Positions 34,342 through 44,338 are shown, numbered from the stretch's first letter. The stretch: 64,000 bases of DNA from Alphaproteobacteria bacterium (GCA_024742275.1 JANSYS010000004.1:1-64000), one strand, 5' to 3'. Notes: generated by a model not told the origin, from the letters alone. Numbers and translations are program-made.

Positions 34342-35307
34342 ATGCCTACCTTTCAGAACGTCTTCACGCGCGTTCAGGTGCAGGGACACCCGCACTATGG
34401 CGTGCCGCTACCGGCGGGTGACGAACCCAGGATCGGCAAACCGATCTTCGTAAAACTCCTCGGGCTGTTCGGCAACGCGCAGATCGGCCCGGTCTACCTG
34501 GGCACGCTCGGGATCCTTTCGCTGGCATGCGGCCTGGTCGCGTTCGTGACGATCGGCCTCAACATGTTTGCGTCGGTCGACTGGAACCCGATCGAGTTCG
34601 TCCGCCAACTGCCGTGGCTCGCGCTTGAGCCCCCGGCACCGCAATACGGACTGAGCATTCCGCCGATGAACGAGGGGGGATGGTGGCTGTTCGCCGGCTT
34701 CACCCTGACCGTTTCCATCATGTTGTGGTGGCTGCGGATGTATAACCGGGCCCGGGCGCTCGGCATGGGATCCCATGTCGCCTGGGCCTTCGCTGCGGCG
34801 ATCTGGCTCTACCTGGTCCTGGGCTTCATCCGTCCGGTTCTCATGGGGAGCTGGTCGGAAGCGGTGCCGTTCGGCATCTTCCCGCACCTGGATTGGACGG
34901 CCGCCTTCTCGATCCGCTACGGCAACCTTTTCTACAATCCGTTCCACGCCCTCTCGATCGTGTTCCTGTACGGCTCGGCACTGCTGTTCGCCATGCATGG
35001 GGCGACGATCCTGGCGGTCGGCCGGTACGGCGGCGAGCGCGAGATCGAACAGATCGTCGATCGCGGTACGGCGTCCGAGCGGGCGGCGCTGTTCTGGCGC
35101 TGGACCATGGGCTTCAACGCTTCGATGGAATCGATCCATCGCTGGGCATGGTGGTTCGCGGTTCTGTGTCCGCTCACGGGCGGTATCGGAATTCTGCTGA
35201 CCGGGACGGTCGTCGATAACTGGTACCTCTGGGCGGTGAAGCACAGTTTCGCGCCGGCCTATCCTGAAATGTGGGCGCCGATCCCGGATCCGGCCCAAGG
35301 AGGGTGA
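34342..35307 (+). CDS. pufM: photosynthetic reaction centre M subunit
   Basis: A 321-residue five-helix partner of PufL, carrying QA. Conserved segments include [61 protein letters not shown], and the glutamate iron ligand in GGEREIEQI. The C-terminal extension [11 protein letters not shown] is the part that contacts PufC in tetraheme-bearing species. It starts 21 bases after pufL. Confidence 0.98.
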   Translation: MPTFQNVFTRVQVQGHPHYGVPLPAGDEPRIGKPIFVKLLGLFGNAQIGPVYLGTLGILSLACGLVAFVTIGLNMFASVDWNPIEFVRQLPWLALEPPAPQYGLSIPPMNEGGWWLFAGFTLTVSIMLWWLRMYNRARALGMGSHVAWAFAAAIWLYLVLGFIRPVLMGSWSEAVPFGIFPHLDWTAAFSIRYGNLFYNPFHALSIVFLYGSALLFAMHGATILAVGRYGGEREIEQIVDRGTASERAALFWRWTMGFNASMESIHRWAWWFAVLCPLTGGIGILLTGTVVDNWYLWAVKHSFAPAYPEMWAPIPDPAQGG

Positions 35308-35308
35308 G

Positions 35309-36352
35309 ATGAAAAACATCGCTATCGTTGCAGCTCTCCTCCCCTTCGGCGCCCTCCTGGTGATCGCCTTCTTCTTCACCGTTGGGTGGGAACGCCCGCC
35401 GATCGACGTCCAACAGGTCGGCTATCGCGGTACCGGCATGGAGGAACCCAACAATCCACGCGAGCAGGCAAAACTGGTCGCGCTGAACCAGATACCGCCG
35501 GAGATCTATCCTCTGGACAGCCCCGCCGATCTCGCGAGTGCTCCCAAGGCGCGTGAGATCTACGAGAACGTCCAGGTTCTCGGCGGCCTGCCGGAGCCGC
35601 AATTCACGCGGCTGATGGCGGCGATCACTGAGTGGGTGGCACCCGAAGAGGGCTGCGGCTACTGCCACAACCTCGACAACCTTGCGGATGACTCGCTCTA
35701 CACCAAGACCGTCTCGCGCCGCATGATCCAGATGACGTGGAACATCAACACGGACTGGCAAGATCATGTGAAGGAGACCGGTGTCACCTGCTACACCTGC
35801 CACCGCGGTAATCCGGTTCCGGAAAACATCTGGTTCAAGGACAAGCCGCAGCGTTTCGCCTCTGCGGGAATGCTGGGGTGGAACGATGGTCAGAACCGAC
35901 CGTCTGAAAAGAGCGCCTATACTTCGCTGCCGGTGACCGCGTTCGAGGCGTACCTCGTCGGTGACGCTCCGATCAGGGTGCAGGCCACGGCCGCTCTTCC
36001 CACCACCGAGGGAGGATCGACGATCCGCCAGACGGAGGAGACCTACGGGCTGATGATGCACATGTCGGACGGTCTCGGTGTGGGTTGCACCTACTGCCAC
36101 AACACCCAAGCGTTCGGCAGTTGGGAATTGAGCCCGCCACCTAGGCAGACGGCCTGGCACGGCATCCGCATGGTTCAGGACTTGAACGGGTCGTATCTGC
36201 TTCCTCTCACGGATACGTTCCCGCCGGAGCGGCTGGGTCCGACGGGCGACGTCGCGAAAGCGAACTGCGCGACCTGCCATCAGGGCGTGTTCAAGCCGCT
36301 GTATGGGGCATCGATGCTCGACCAATACCCGTCCCTTTCCGGCGCGCCGTAA
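35309..36352 (+). CDS. pufC: reaction centre tetraheme cytochrome c subunit
   Basis: A 347-residue periplasmic electron donor to the special pair. Four heme motifs are seen: CGYCH (about 112), CYTCH (about 157), CTYCH (about 257) and CATCH (about 316). The distal Met residues lie in helices such as RRMIQMTWNINTDW and GLMMHMSDGLGVG. The N-terminal hydrophobic segment (about 4-26) has no lipobox Cys, so the protein is probably held by an uncleaved anchor and not a lipid. It starts 1 base after the pufM stop. Confidence 0.97.
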   Translation: MKNIAIVAALLPFGALLVIAFFFTVGWERPPIDVQQVGYRGTGMEEPNNPREQAKLVALNQIPPEIYPLDSPADLASAPKAREIYENVQVLGGLPEPQFTRLMAAITEWVAPEEGCGYCHNLDNLADDSLYTKTVSRRMIQMTWNINTDWQDHVKETGVTCYTCHRGNPVPENIWFKDKPQRFASAGMLGWNDGQNRPSEKSAYTSLPVTAFEAYLVGDAPIRVQATAALPTTEGGSTIRQTEETYGLMMHMSDGLGVGCTYCHNTQAFGSWELSPPPRQTAWHGIRMVQDLNGSYLLPLTDTFPPERLGPTGDVAKANCATCHQGVFKPLYGASMLDQYPSLSGAP

Positions 36353-36391
36353 GGCCGCCGGGGAGTGACTTCCCCGTCCCGCTCCATCCCT

Positions 36392-36432
36392 ATGGAGCCG
36401 TCGCGGCCGGTGTCGCACGGCTCCATTTTTTT
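36392..36432 (+). terminator. rho-independent terminator of the puf operon
   Basis: ATGGAGCCGT (36392-36401) pairs perfectly with ACGGCTCCAT (36417-36426) across a 15-base loop and runs into TTTTTTT. It lies 40 bases after pufC. Confidence 0.9.
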
Positions 36433-36504
36433 GTGGGACCGGTCGCGGGTTGACCGACGTCCAGACCGCGAAGCATCACGCGGCTCGCGGGCGCCAGCGC
36501 CGCG

Positions 36505-37176
36505 CTATGAAAGCCCGGCCTCCGTATCTGAGCAACCGGCCAGGCCGAGGGCGGTCAGTGCTGCATCGGGTCCGGCGTAGAGGATGCGCGTGTCGAGGAC
36601 ACGCTGGTCGCCGCCCGCGTCCGCGTTCAACGCAGGAACTCCGTTGAGGTTTAAGGCCGACAGCGTCCGATGCGCTCTTGCGGTCCGGTCATCCACCATT
36701 TGCAAGAGCGCCGCGTCGGGCGTTTCGATCCGGTCTGCCGCGTCCGCGAGACCCAGATCGGCGAGCAGGGAGGAAACGACCGGCGCCGATGTCACGTCCT
36801 TTCCATGCAGGTAGCGGGCGGATTGGATCACCGAGAGCGCCTCGATGACGCGATCGGGGGCCGCGTCAGTCACCGCGGTCACGGCGAGCGTCGCGACTGT
36901 CGAGTCGAGCGATGCATCCACCGCCCCTAGCACGTCTTTGCGGTAGGCTTCGCTGAACGGTTGGCCGGTGAGTGCCGCGATACGCTGATCAAACGCCCAT
37001 GCCTGAGCCGCGAAACTTTTCATCGACCGGGCGGCCGCGCCGGCGAACAATCCGGTCGCCAAGGGCTGAAGATCGATCGCCGGATGCCGGTCGAGCGCCC
37101 TGATCGCCGGCAATGCGCCGTAGCACCAGCCACATAGCGGATCGAACAGGTAGTGAAGGGTCAGTCTCTGTGTCAT
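36505..37176 (-). CDS. DsbA-family thioredoxin-like protein
   Basis: A 223-residue DsbA/FrnE-like protein with a redox motif CGWC near residue 15 (FDPLCGWCYGALPAI) and the cis-Pro region NGVPALN near residue 180. It has no signal peptide, so it is cytoplasmic and not a periplasmic disulfide oxidase. AGGAGA precedes ATG 37176. It is divergent from the LysR gene and not usually part of photosynthesis clusters. Confidence 0.8.
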   Translation of the reverse strand: MTQRLTLHYLFDPLCGWCYGALPAIRALDRHPAIDLQPLATGLFAGAAARSMKSFAAQAWAFDQRIAALTGQPFSEAYRKDVLGAVDASLDSTVATLAVTAVTDAAPDRVIEALSVIQSARYLHGKDVTSAPVVSSLLADLGLADAADRIETPDAALLQMVDDRTARAHRTLSALNLNGVPALNADAGGDQRVLDTRILYAGPDAALTALGLAGCSDTEAGLS

Positions 37177-37225
37177 GCGCCGTCTCCTAGGCCGAGATAT
37201 AGCGCGGGCAACCGAGAATGATTAG

Positions 37226-37265
37226 GCAAACAAAATTGACAATCAGTGTAGAAAAAGCAAACAAA
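37226..37265. promoter_or_regulatory. direct repeats in the dsbA/lysR divergent promoter
   Basis: GCAAACAAA occurs at 37226-37234 and 37257-37265, 31 bases apart (about three helical turns). Between the repeats is TTGACA-like sequence. This is the expected place for binding of the adjacent LysR-type regulator, but no defined T-N11-A box is assured. Confidence 0.4.
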
Positions 37266-37272
37266 TGATGCG

Positions 37273-38217
37273 ATGTCGCGAGCGCACAATCTCAACAGGC
37301 TGGCCTACTTCGCCGCAGTCGTCGAAACCGGGTCGTTCACGAAAGCGGCCGAACGTTTGGGCGTCACCAAAGCCGTCGTCAGCAGCCAAGTGACGCAGCT
37401 TGAAAGCGAGCTGCAGGCGACGCTTCTGGTGCGGAACACCCGCAGGGTGAGTGCTACCGAAGCCGGTCAGGTTTTTTACGCTCGGTGCGCGACTATCCTC
37501 GGCGAGGCGGAGGAGGCTTTCGGCGAAATATCCGATCTGGCCGAGCGGCCGGTCGGGATCTTGCGGATGACCGCCCCCAACGACTACGGCACGGCCATCG
37601 TGGCGCCGGTGGCCGCCGACTTCCGGCGGCAGTACCCCGGATGTCGGGTCGAGCTGCGTTTGACGGACGATCATAGCGATCTCATGGCGGGCGACTTGGA
37701 CCTTGCGATCCGTGTGGGTTGGCTGCGCGACTCTGGCTTGATGGCGCGCAAGATGGGGATCTTCAAACAGGTCCTGGTCGGCCCCGGCGCAGACGCCGCG
37801 CGGCTGGCGGCCCTGCAGCACCCGAACGAGTTGGCGAACTGCCCCTTCATCGCGAATGCGGCGCTGCCGGAACCGCTGCGATGGAGATTCGAAGAGGTTG
37901 CGGGACGGCACGCGACGGTCGTGATGGAGAGCGGTCTGTCGATCAACGGCGCCTCCGCGATCATGGAAGCGGTCAAGAACGGCGCGGGCCTGGCCATCCT
38001 GCCCGACTACCTTGTTCGGAAGGATCTGGTGGCGGGACACCTTACGATGGTCTTGCCCGATTGGCGGCTACCCGAAGGCGGCATCCACGCGGTCCTGCCG
38101 GCGTCGAAGTTTCGCGCCGCGAAGGTGACCGCCTTCATTCACATGCTGCTCCGTGCCGAGAGGGAGCGTTCCGCAGATGCGGATCGGGACGAGACCGGTT
38201 TCGCCCAGGATGTCTAG
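37273..38217 (+). CDS. LysR-family transcriptional regulator
   Basis: A 314-residue LysR protein: an N-terminal winged HTH (LNRLAYFAAVVETGSFTKAA through ERLGVTKAVVSSQVTQLE), then a type 2 periplasmic-binding-like effector domain (about 90-300). The C-terminal end RERSADADRDETG is charged. It is transcribed away from the DsbA-like gene, which is its likely target. It belongs to the subgroup of single-target divergent regulators; the effector is unknown. Confidence 0.9.
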   Translation: MSRAHNLNRLAYFAAVVETGSFTKAAERLGVTKAVVSSQVTQLESELQATLLVRNTRRVSATEAGQVFYARCATILGEAEEAFGEISDLAERPVGILRMTAPNDYGTAIVAPVAADFRRQYPGCRVELRLTDDHSDLMAGDLDLAIRVGWLRDSGLMARKMGIFKQVLVGPGADAARLAALQHPNELANCPFIANAALPEPLRWRFEEVAGRHATVVMESGLSINGASAIMEAVKNGAGLAILPDYLVRKDLVAGHLTMVLPDWRLPEGGIHAVLPASKFRAAKVTAFIHMLLRAERERSADADRDETGFAQDV

Positions 38218-38244
38218 CCAGGCAGGACCGTCCGCCGGACCCAT

Positions 38245-38264
38245 GACGCGGCTCAGGCCGCGTC
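38245..38264. terminator. bidirectional stem-loop between lysR and idi
   Basis: GACGCGGC (38245-38252) pairs with GCCGCGTC (38257-38264) with a TCAG loop. It lies between the convergent lysR and idi genes. There is no strong T-run, but the symmetric placement suggests a shared terminator. Confidence 0.6.
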
Positions 38265-38287
38265 GTGCTTCGTTCTCGGCGCGACGG

Positions 38288-38845
38288 TCAGCACATCAGG
38301 TCCGGACGCCGTTCGGCATAGATTCGCAGCCACGGTGCGAAGCGCGACGGGTCGCGGCCGATCTCGTCGCGAAGGTCCCCGTAAGAGATCCAGCGAACCT
38401 CCATCACCTCGTCCGGATTCGGACCGATGGCCATGTCCGGCGCCGGGTCGCCGCGAAACAGGTGGACGTGTTCGTGCTCCACCAAACCGGCTCCGACATC
38501 CGCCCGATACACCAGCTCGTCGGCTGGAGTCAGCGGAATACCGGCGATCCCGAGTTCCTCGGTCAGCCGACGAGTAGCGGCATCGGCCGGGGATTCCTGC
38601 CAATGGGGATGGCTGCAGCAGGTGTTCGCCCAGAGCCCACCACAATGGTACTTGCCCTCGGCACGCCGCTGGATCAGCAACCGGCCGCCCGACACCAGGA
38701 AGATCGAAACCGCGACGTGCAGGACACCGCTCCGATGCGCCTCCATCTTGCCGATGGGGTAGAGCGATCCGTCTGCCGCCACGGCGGGAATCTCCGGGTC
38801 CGGAACTTGCCGCTCGGCCGTCGCCGAAGAGACTGATGATCTCAT
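38288..38845 (-). CDS. idi: isopentenyl-diphosphate delta-isomerase (type 1)
   Basis: A 185-residue Nudix-fold enzyme interconverting IPP and DMAPP for GGPP. The active-site Cys is in LWANTCCSHPHW and the Nudix-type Glu residues follow in RLTEELGI; the second catalytic Glu is in VEHEHVHLF. ATG 38845 was chosen; GTG 38848 and GTG 38872 (overlapping the hemA stop) are possible. It is the last gene of the leftward operon. Confidence 0.92.
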   Translation of the reverse strand: MRSSVSSATAERQVPDPEIPAVAADGSLYPIGKMEAHRSGVLHVAVSIFLVSGGRLLIQRRAEGKYHCGGLWANTCCSHPHWQESPADAATRRLTEELGIAGIPLTPADELVYRADVGAGLVEHEHVHLFRGDPAPDMAIGPNPDEVMEVRWISYGDLRDEIGRDPSRFAPWLRIYAERRPDLMC

Positions 38846-38858
38846 CACCGCGATCCGG

Positions 38859-40073
38859 TCAGGCGACCGCACGGCTCAGGGCGCACTGGACCCAGAGTTC
38901 CTCCAGTGCCGAGATCAGGTGGTCGGTATCGGCGTCGCTGTGCAACGGCGACGGTGTGATGCGCAGCCGCTCAGTCCCTCGAGGGACGGTGGGATAGTTG
39001 ATCGGCTGGATGTAGATTCCGTAGTGGTTGAGAAGGTAATCGCTGATCCACTTGCACTTGACCGGGTCGCCGACCATCACCGGTACGATATGGCTCGGGT
39101 TGTCCAGATGCGGGATGCCGATGGCGTCCAGGCGGCGCCGCACCGCTGCTACACGGTCGCGCTGCTGCTCCCTCTCGGTTTGACTGGTCTTCAGGTGGCG
39201 GATGCTGGCGGCTGCGCCGGCGGCGACCGCCGGCGGCAGGGCGGTGGTGAAGATGAAGCCCGAGGCGAAGCTGCGTACGAAGTCACAGAGCGCCGCCGAG
39301 GCGGCGATATAGCCGCCCATCACTCCGAACGCCTTGCCCAGTGTTCCTTCGATGACGGTCAGCCGATCCATCAAACCCTCGCGCTCGGCGATACCGCCGC
39401 CGCGCGGGCCGTAGAGTCCGACCGCGTGGACCTCGTCCAGATAGGTCATCGCGCCATGGGCCTCAGCGACGTCGCAGATCTCGGCGATCGGCGCAATGTC
39501 CCCGTCCATCGAGTAGACCGACTCGAAAGCGACGAGCTTCGGGCGGTCCGGCTCCAGGGCCGACAGCTTGCGGTTCAGGTCTTCGGGATCATTGTGGCGC
39601 CACAAAACCTTCTCGGCCCGACTGTGCCGGATCCCTTCGATCATCGACGCGTGGTTGTCCGAATCCGACAACACAACGCAGTTCGGCATCCTGGAGGCCA
39701 GCGTGCTTAAGGCGGCCCAGTTCGAGACGTATCCCGATGTGAAGATCAACGCCGATTCCTTGCCGTGGAGATCGGCAAGTTCCCGCTCTAGCAGGACGTG
39801 GTGATGGTTCGTGCCCGAGATGTTCCGGGTGCCGCCGGCGCCGGCACCGCACTGGTCCAGCGCGGCGTGCATGGCTTCGAGAACGGGCGGGAATTGACCC
39901 ATGCCGAGATAGTCGTTCGAACACCAAACGGTGACGTCGGACTGCCCGTCGGGTCCGTGCCGGCGTGCCTTCGGGAAGGCTCCGCGCTGACGCTCGATAT
40001 CGGTGAAGACCCGATATCGTCCCTCGCCATGCAGCGCTTCCAGCTCGCTTTCGAAGAAGGATTGATAGTCCAT
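38859..40073 (-). CDS. hemA: 5-aminolevulinate synthase
   Basis: A 404-residue PLP enzyme that condenses glycine with succinyl-CoA, the committed step of alphaproteobacterial tetrapyrrole synthesis. Seen are [37 protein letters not shown] and the PLP-lysine motif [17 protein letters not shown] 40073 has GGAGG before it; the longer open frame upstream overlaps the end of puhE and has no support. Confidence 0.97.
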   Translation of the reverse strand: MDYQSFFESELEALHGEGRYRVFTDIERQRGAFPKARRHGPDGQSDVTVWCSNDYLGMGQFPPVLEAMHAALDQCGAGAGGTRNISGTNHHHVLLERELADLHGKESALIFTSGYVSNWAALSTLASRMPNCVVLSDSDNHASMIEGIRHSRAEKVLWRHNDPEDLNRKLSALEPDRPKLVAFESVYSMDGDIAPIAEICDVAEAHGAMTYLDEVHAVGLYGPRGGGIAEREGLMDRLTVIEGTLGKAFGVMGGYIAASAALCDFVRSFASGFIFTTALPPAVAAGAAASIRHLKTSQTEREQQRDRVAAVRRRLDAIGIPHLDNPSHIVPVMVGDPVKCKWISDYLLNHYGIYIQPINYPTVPRGTERLRITPSPLHSDADTDHLISALEELWVQCALSRAVA

Positions 40074-40137
40074 GGTCGCCTCCTCGTTGGACGCGGTTCC
40101 CGGCCGCGCTGGTGTTTGTGTCGTCATTCCGATCTCG

Positions 40138-40983
40138 TTATCCGGATTCCGGGGCCGATCGAGCGTCGAAGGGTCCGGGTTCTCCGCTCGCGGTGTCGGC
40201 CGCGGGCAGGGCGGTTCTTCCGGCGGCCCAGCGCCAGAGTGCTGCGTCGCGAACCGGCAGCACCATGAACCAATGTTCCAGCGCTCCAAGTACGAGCAGG
40301 GCAGCGAGGCAGAATAGCCCGCTCACCTCAACCGGTAGGGCGCCCGGATGGAGGGCGCGGGCGACCAGGAGGGCCGCAGCGGCGGTGATCGCGGTCACCG
40401 ACAGCGGAAACAGCAGGTTGATGGGGCGCACGGCAAAGTAACTGCGCAGATGCTCCAGATGCACCGGCATCAGTTCGTCCCCGAAATGCGGGACGCCGAG
40501 AAAGAGGTTCAGTTTCGCACTCAACCGCGTCACCCAGAGGGCGAGGAAGGTCAAGGCTGCGATCTGGTTGTCCGCCCCCCAGGTCAGCGCCAGCAAACCG
40601 GCCGCGGTGACGGCAAGCGCGGCTTCATGGTAGGCGATCGCCGCCGACGCCTGGGCGAAGCGCCGCCAGCGGCCGGCGCCGACGCTGAGGACGGACTTTC
40701 GGGGACCGGTCACAAGTCCCAGAAGGAACGTGAGTTCGTGCCAGCCCCAGATCGCCAACGCCGCGGCGAAGGCGTGGTATCCGGAGGCGGCATCGGTTTC
40801 GCCGGCCGTCCGGACGATGACGGCGAGGGCGATCACGACGAGCCCGGTCGCTCCGACCAGAACCAGTGGCCGGTGCCAGGCCGGCAGCCGGACCAGCCAC
40901 AGGATCAGACCGGTGCTGAACCACCACAGCAGCAGCGCGGCAAGCACTGGCAGCGCGTATGTGATCAGGTTCGACACCGGCAC
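40138..40983 (-). CDS. puhE: photosynthetic complex assembly protein PuhE
   Basis: A 281-residue membrane protein of the DUF3623 type, with about seven or eight hydrophobic helices and the conserved [17 protein letters not shown] and [22 protein letters not shown]. PuhE affects reaction centre and bacteriochlorophyll synthesis; mechanism unknown. It starts 4 bases after acsF and is followed by hemA, the standard order. Confidence 0.94.
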   Translation of the reverse strand: MPVSNLITYALPVLAALLLWWFSTGLILWLVRLPAWHRPLVLVGATGLVVIALAVIVRTAGETDAASGYHAFAAALAIWGWHELTFLLGLVTGPRKSVLSVGAGRWRRFAQASAAIAYHEAALAVTAAGLLALTWGADNQIAALTFLALWVTRLSAKLNLFLGVPHFGDELMPVHLEHLRSYFAVRPINLLFPLSVTAITAAAALLVARALHPGALPVEVSGLFCLAALLVLGALEHWFMVLPVRDAALWRWAAGRTALPAADTASGEPGPFDARSAPESG

Positions 40984-40987
40984 GCCT

Positions 40988-42061
40988 CTACCAGGTCGGA
41001 GCCAGCCGGATCGCTTCCGGCGTTTCGTGCTCCTGCACCGGGTGCAAGTAGAGGCGCAGCAGGGTCGCGCCCGCCGCCGCGGTCAGCCCGATGCGCCGCA
41101 GGCCACCGAACAGGCCTCCCTCGGCCTTGGCGTCGGCGATCCGACCGGCGAGATGCCGGAGGCGTTCGAGACCGGCCCGGAACGCAGGCGCGTCGGTGTC
41201 CAGGGTGAACGGAAAGACCTGTTTCGAGATTTCCGACGTCACCCGGAAGACCTGCAGGTCGTACTCGGTCGGGTCCAGACCGAGCGCCGCGTGGAAATAC
41301 GGCCGGTTGTGATCTCGGACGTACATCGTGGCATAGACCGCGAGCAGGAAGAACCGGATCCACAGGCGGTTGCGGCCGCGCAGCAGCGCCGGGTTCGCCC
41401 GCATCATCAGGGCGAAGGCCTCACCGTGGCGGAACTCGTCGTTGCACCACTCCTTGAACCACTTGAAGATCGGGTGTATGCGGTTTTCCGGATGCTTTTC
41501 CAGCTCCCGGTAGATCGTGATGTAGCGGGCGTAGCCGATCTTCTCTGACAGATAGACCGCGTAGAAGATGAACTTCGGGCTGAAGTACTTGTACTTCTTC
41601 GCCTTGGTCAGAAATCCGAGATTCACCCCGATGCCGAAGTCCTTCAGGGTGTCGTTGATGAAGCCGGCATGGCGGGATTCGTCGCGCGCCATGAAGCGGA
41701 ACAAGCGTTTGATGTCCCGGTTGGCCACCCGTTTCTTGGTCTCGGCGTAAAGGACGCAGCCGGAGAATTCCGACGTGACGGAACTGACCAGGAAATCGAC
41801 AAGCTCGCTCTGCAGTTCCGGCGAGTAGCTGTCGAAATCGACCGCATCCCATTCGTCGGTGCGCTTGAAGTGGCCCCGGTTCGCGTCGGCCTCGAATTCG
41901 GCCATCAGCATGTCCCACTCGGCGCGGACCGGTTCCACGTCGATACGGTCGAGGGCGTCGAAATCGGTGGTGTAGAAATGGGGGCTCAGGACGGTGTCCT
42001 GTTTCGCCATTCCGGTGGTGTCATAGCGCGCGTCGAGCGCGTCGGCGACGGCGGCGTTCAT
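40988..42061 (-). CDS. acsF: aerobic Mg-protoporphyrin IX monomethyl ester cyclase
   Basis: A 357-residue diiron oxygenase forming the isocyclic ring with O2. The diiron ligands are in [25 protein letters not shown] and [10 protein letters not shown], the two ExxH-type pairs. This is the O2-dependent cyclase; the anaerobic BchE is not encoded in this window. It overlaps the next upstream small gene by 4 bases. Confidence 0.96.
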   Translation of the reverse strand: MNAAVADALDARYDTTGMAKQDTVLSPHFYTTDFDALDRIDVEPVRAEWDMLMAEFEADANRGHFKRTDEWDAVDFDSYSPELQSELVDFLVSSVTSEFSGCVLYAETKKRVANRDIKRLFRFMARDESRHAGFINDTLKDFGIGVNLGFLTKAKKYKYFSPKFIFYAVYLSEKIGYARYITIYRELEKHPENRIHPIFKWFKEWCNDEFRHGEAFALMMRANPALLRGRNRLWIRFFLLAVYATMYVRDHNRPYFHAALGLDPTEYDLQVFRVTSEISKQVFPFTLDTDAPAFRAGLERLRHLAGRIADAKAEGGLFGGLRRIGLTAAAGATLLRLYLHPVQEHETPEAIRLAPTW

Positions 42062-42363
42062 AGGTCCCTCCGCTCGGTGAAGCTCAGATCATAGAGTTCT
42101 GTGAGTTCGAGATGGGCGGCGATGCGGGTCCATTGCTGCTCCAGCCAATTCGCCCGAGTCACGGTTGCCCGCCGCTTGAACTGGCGGCGTTCGCCGTAGG
42201 GGATGGTGATCGGCGCACCGTGTACGAGTACCTGGTCGCCGGGCTGGACGTCGGTGTCGCCGTCGAACTCCACGTTCGCGTAGAACTGTTCGATCGAGCA
42301 CTCCACGTCGATCGTACAGTCGACGTCGAACTCGCGGCGTTCCGCGATAAACAGGCCGATCAT
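42058..42363 (-). CDS. conserved photosynthesis-cluster protein of unknown function
   Basis: A 101-residue cytoplasmic protein from ATG 42363. It has strands rich in Asp and Val ([20 protein letters not shown]), a [20 protein letters not shown] segment, and a helical end ([22 protein letters not shown]). A gene of this size sits between puhC and acsF in many phototrophic alphaproteobacteria, with no assigned function. Start and stop overlap both neighbours, so it is translated with them. Confidence 0.8.
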   Translation of the reverse strand: MIGLFIAERREFDVDCTIDVECSIEQFYANVEFDGDTDVQPGDQVLVHGAPITIPYGERRQFKRRATVTRANWLEQQWTRIAAHLELTELYDLSFTERRDL

Positions 42364-42842
42364 TGGGGCACCTCCTTGGAACGGGAAGCCTGATGCTGAG
42401 GGCGCGGCAGGAAGACCGCGAACTCCTGGACGTTGCTGAAACCGTAGGCGGCGAGGTGTAGCACGCTGCCGGTCGCCGGGTCGGTGATGGAGTAGCGTCC
42501 ATCCGACCAGCGGGTGAGCGTGAACGGCACGTCGGCGCCGACCTGATGAACCATGCGGTCGCGCGACAGACCGCGCAGAAGGCCGCGAATGAAACCGTGT
42601 GTGCCGGGCGCCAGATCGGCGATGCGCTCGCCCGTGGTCCCGTCGAAGACCGCGATACCGCGATCCGGCGCGTCCCTGAAAACGAGGTCGCGGCTTTCGG
42701 CGGCCACCGCGGCGGGCGGTTCGATCGTGTAGTCGCCGGCGAGTCTGGTTACGCCGGCGGTGGCGATGGAGAACGCGATCATGACGCCGGCTGCGATCAG
42801 CGCGCCTTTGGGGACGTCGTTGGCTCGATGCTGGGTTGTCAT
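42360..42842 (-). CDS. puhC: photosynthetic complex assembly protein PuhC
   Basis: A 160-residue protein with one N-terminal membrane helix (about 12-35, GALIAAGVMIAFSIATAGVT) and a periplasmic domain (DGTTGERIADLAPGTHGF, then DGRYSITDPATG). PuhC promotes LH1 and reaction centre assembly. ATG 42842 follows AGGAG; GTG 42860 would add six residues. Confidence 0.92.
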   Translation of the reverse strand: MTTQHRANDVPKGALIAAGVMIAFSIATAGVTRLAGDYTIEPPAAVAAESRDLVFRDAPDRGIAVFDGTTGERIADLAPGTHGFIRGLLRGLSRDRMVHQVGADVPFTLTRWSDGRYSITDPATGSVLHLAAYGFSNVQEFAVFLPRPQHQASRSKEVPQ

Positions 42843-42860
42843 GGCGTTCTCCTGTGTCAC

Positions 42861-43571
42861 TCAGCCGGCGGCCGCCGCCAGGGAGCCGGGCCCCGCCTGC
42901 GTCGAGCGGTTTTCCGTGACGATCTTGGCGGCGGTGTCGGTCTGACCTGCCTGGCGTGCCAGCATGCCGGCGATCACGCCCGCGACCGCCTCGGCCTGCG
43001 GAACGGCGCGCAGCGCCGCTTCGGGCCTGGCGAAGCACCAGGGCCGAGCGTGCGGCCACAACACCGTGTAGGACAGCCGCCGGTCGGGCAGAACACCCAG
43101 GGTGACGTCGCCGGTACCGTCGGCATTGGCCCGGACGTTGATGGACGCGACCAGATCCACCGGGATCGTCACGGTCATCGGCAGGGCGACCCCGATCCGG
43201 AGCACGATACGCCGCGTCGTCACCGTGTAGCGGGTGCTGCGGGCCACCAGTCGCGCGTACAGGGCGAGGAAGCCCAACACGGGAACCGCGAGGGCCAGCG
43301 CCCAGGCCGCCGACACCATGCCGGCGTAGACGCTGCCGGTCGCCAGCAGTTCGGCTCCGAACCGCCAGGCAAGGATCGCCAGGAAGTAGACAGAGACCGC
43401 GCGCAGATGAAGCGCGTGCCGGGCGAAGCCGGACCAGGTCGGCGCTCCCTGCCAGACGATCCGCTCGTCACCCGCCATTCCGGCGGGTGCCGCGTCCAGC
43501 GGACGGGAGTCGTCGAACTCTCCCATCGGCGCGTCGATCTGCGCGTCCCGGTGTGCGGAGGCCGCGGTCAC
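42861..43571 (-). CDS. puhB: photosynthetic complex assembly protein PuhB
   Basis: A 236-residue protein with a PH-like domain. Key segments are GDERIVWQGAPTWSGFARHA, three hydrophobic helices (about 50-110), and STRYTVTTRRIVLRIGVALP. PuhB aids reaction centre assembly as a membrane protein. It overlaps puhA by 4 bases. The C-terminal 30 residues are Ala/Gly-rich and not conserved. Confidence 0.93.
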   Translation of the reverse strand: MTAASAHRDAQIDAPMGEFDDSRPLDAAPAGMAGDERIVWQGAPTWSGFARHALHLRAVSVYFLAILAWRFGAELLATGSVYAGMVSAAWALALAVPVLGFLALYARLVARSTRYTVTTRRIVLRIGVALPMTVTIPVDLVASINVRANADGTGDVTLGVLPDRRLSYTVLWPHARPWCFARPEAALRAVPQAEAVAGVIAGMLARQAGQTDTAAKIVTENRSTQAGPGSLAAAAG

Positions 43572-44338
43572 AGGAGTGGCTCCTGACGGCGCGCGTCGGC
43601 GTAGAGCAGACCGGCACCGAAGTAGCCCATGATCTTCTCTTCCTCGAGCCGGGTGATGCGGTCCGAGGCGGCGATGCCGGGCACTGCGGAGAACTGGTCG
43701 CTGTAGATCGACGGGACGTCGACCTTGCCGCCGCGGACGTCAGCGAAGCCGCCTGGAACGAGAACGGTGCGCGCGGCGTCGCCGTCGCCGACCGTCATCT
43801 CGATATAGCGGATCAGGACTTCTGCGGTGTCGACCCAGACATCGGTCACGGTGCCTGCCACCTTGCCGTCGCCGCCGACGACGGGCATGCCTCTCGGGTC
43901 CGGATCGCCGTCGACCACGCCGTAGTCAGAGACCGAGCGCATCGGGACGATCCGCGGTTGCCCTTCGGCCGTCATGTCGGGAATGTCCTGCCGTTCGGCC
44001 CAGGCGCCTGGACCGACCCCGGCGAGCATCGGATCGCCGGTCGGTTGCAGCGGCGCGCCGGGGAAGGCGGCGATCGGCTCGGCGTTCAACGGCCGGGTCT
44101 CGCGCTTGAAGTTCGGGGCCTCGGCGAAACCGCCCTCGGGCAGCGCGAACCGTTTCGGCTCGGCCATCCAGACGACCCCGATGTTGTCGACCTTTCCGGA
44201 GATGCCGTCCTCCAGCGGGTATCCCTCCCGCCGGTCCTCGCGGCGCAGGTATATGATCAGTCCCGCGAAGAACAGCCAGAACGCGTAGAGCACGACCTGT
44301 GCGACGTCGATATGTCCTGTAATGGCGCCGATTTCCAT
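43568..44338 (-). CDS. puhA: photosynthetic reaction centre H subunit
   Basis: A 256-residue protein with a single N-terminal helix (about 9-31, DVAQVVLYAFWLFFAGLIIY), RREDRREGYPLE, and the cytoplasmic beta-barrel domain (GTVTDVWVDTAEVLIRYIEM). It caps the L/M core and tunes proton delivery to QB. ATG 44338 is preceded by GGGAGG. Confidence 0.97.
   Translation of the reverse strand: MEIGAITGHIDVAQVVLYAFWLFFAGLIIYLRREDRREGYPLEDGISGKVDNIGVVWMAEPKRFALPEGGFAEAPNFKRETRPLNAEPIAAFPGAPLQPTGDPMLAGVGPGAWAERQDIPDMTAEGQPRIVPMRSVSDYGVVDGDPDPRGMPVVGGDGKVAGTVTDVWVDTAEVLIRYIEMTVGDGDAARTVLVPGGFADVRGGKVDVPSIYSDQFSAVPGIAASDRITRLEEEKIMGYFGAGLLYADARRQEPLL

Noticed and set aside
37249..37265. TGT-N11-ACA before the LysR gene as a PpsR site
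   Set aside because: The spacer is 11 bases instead of 12 and the arms are not symmetric, so it does not match the other sites.
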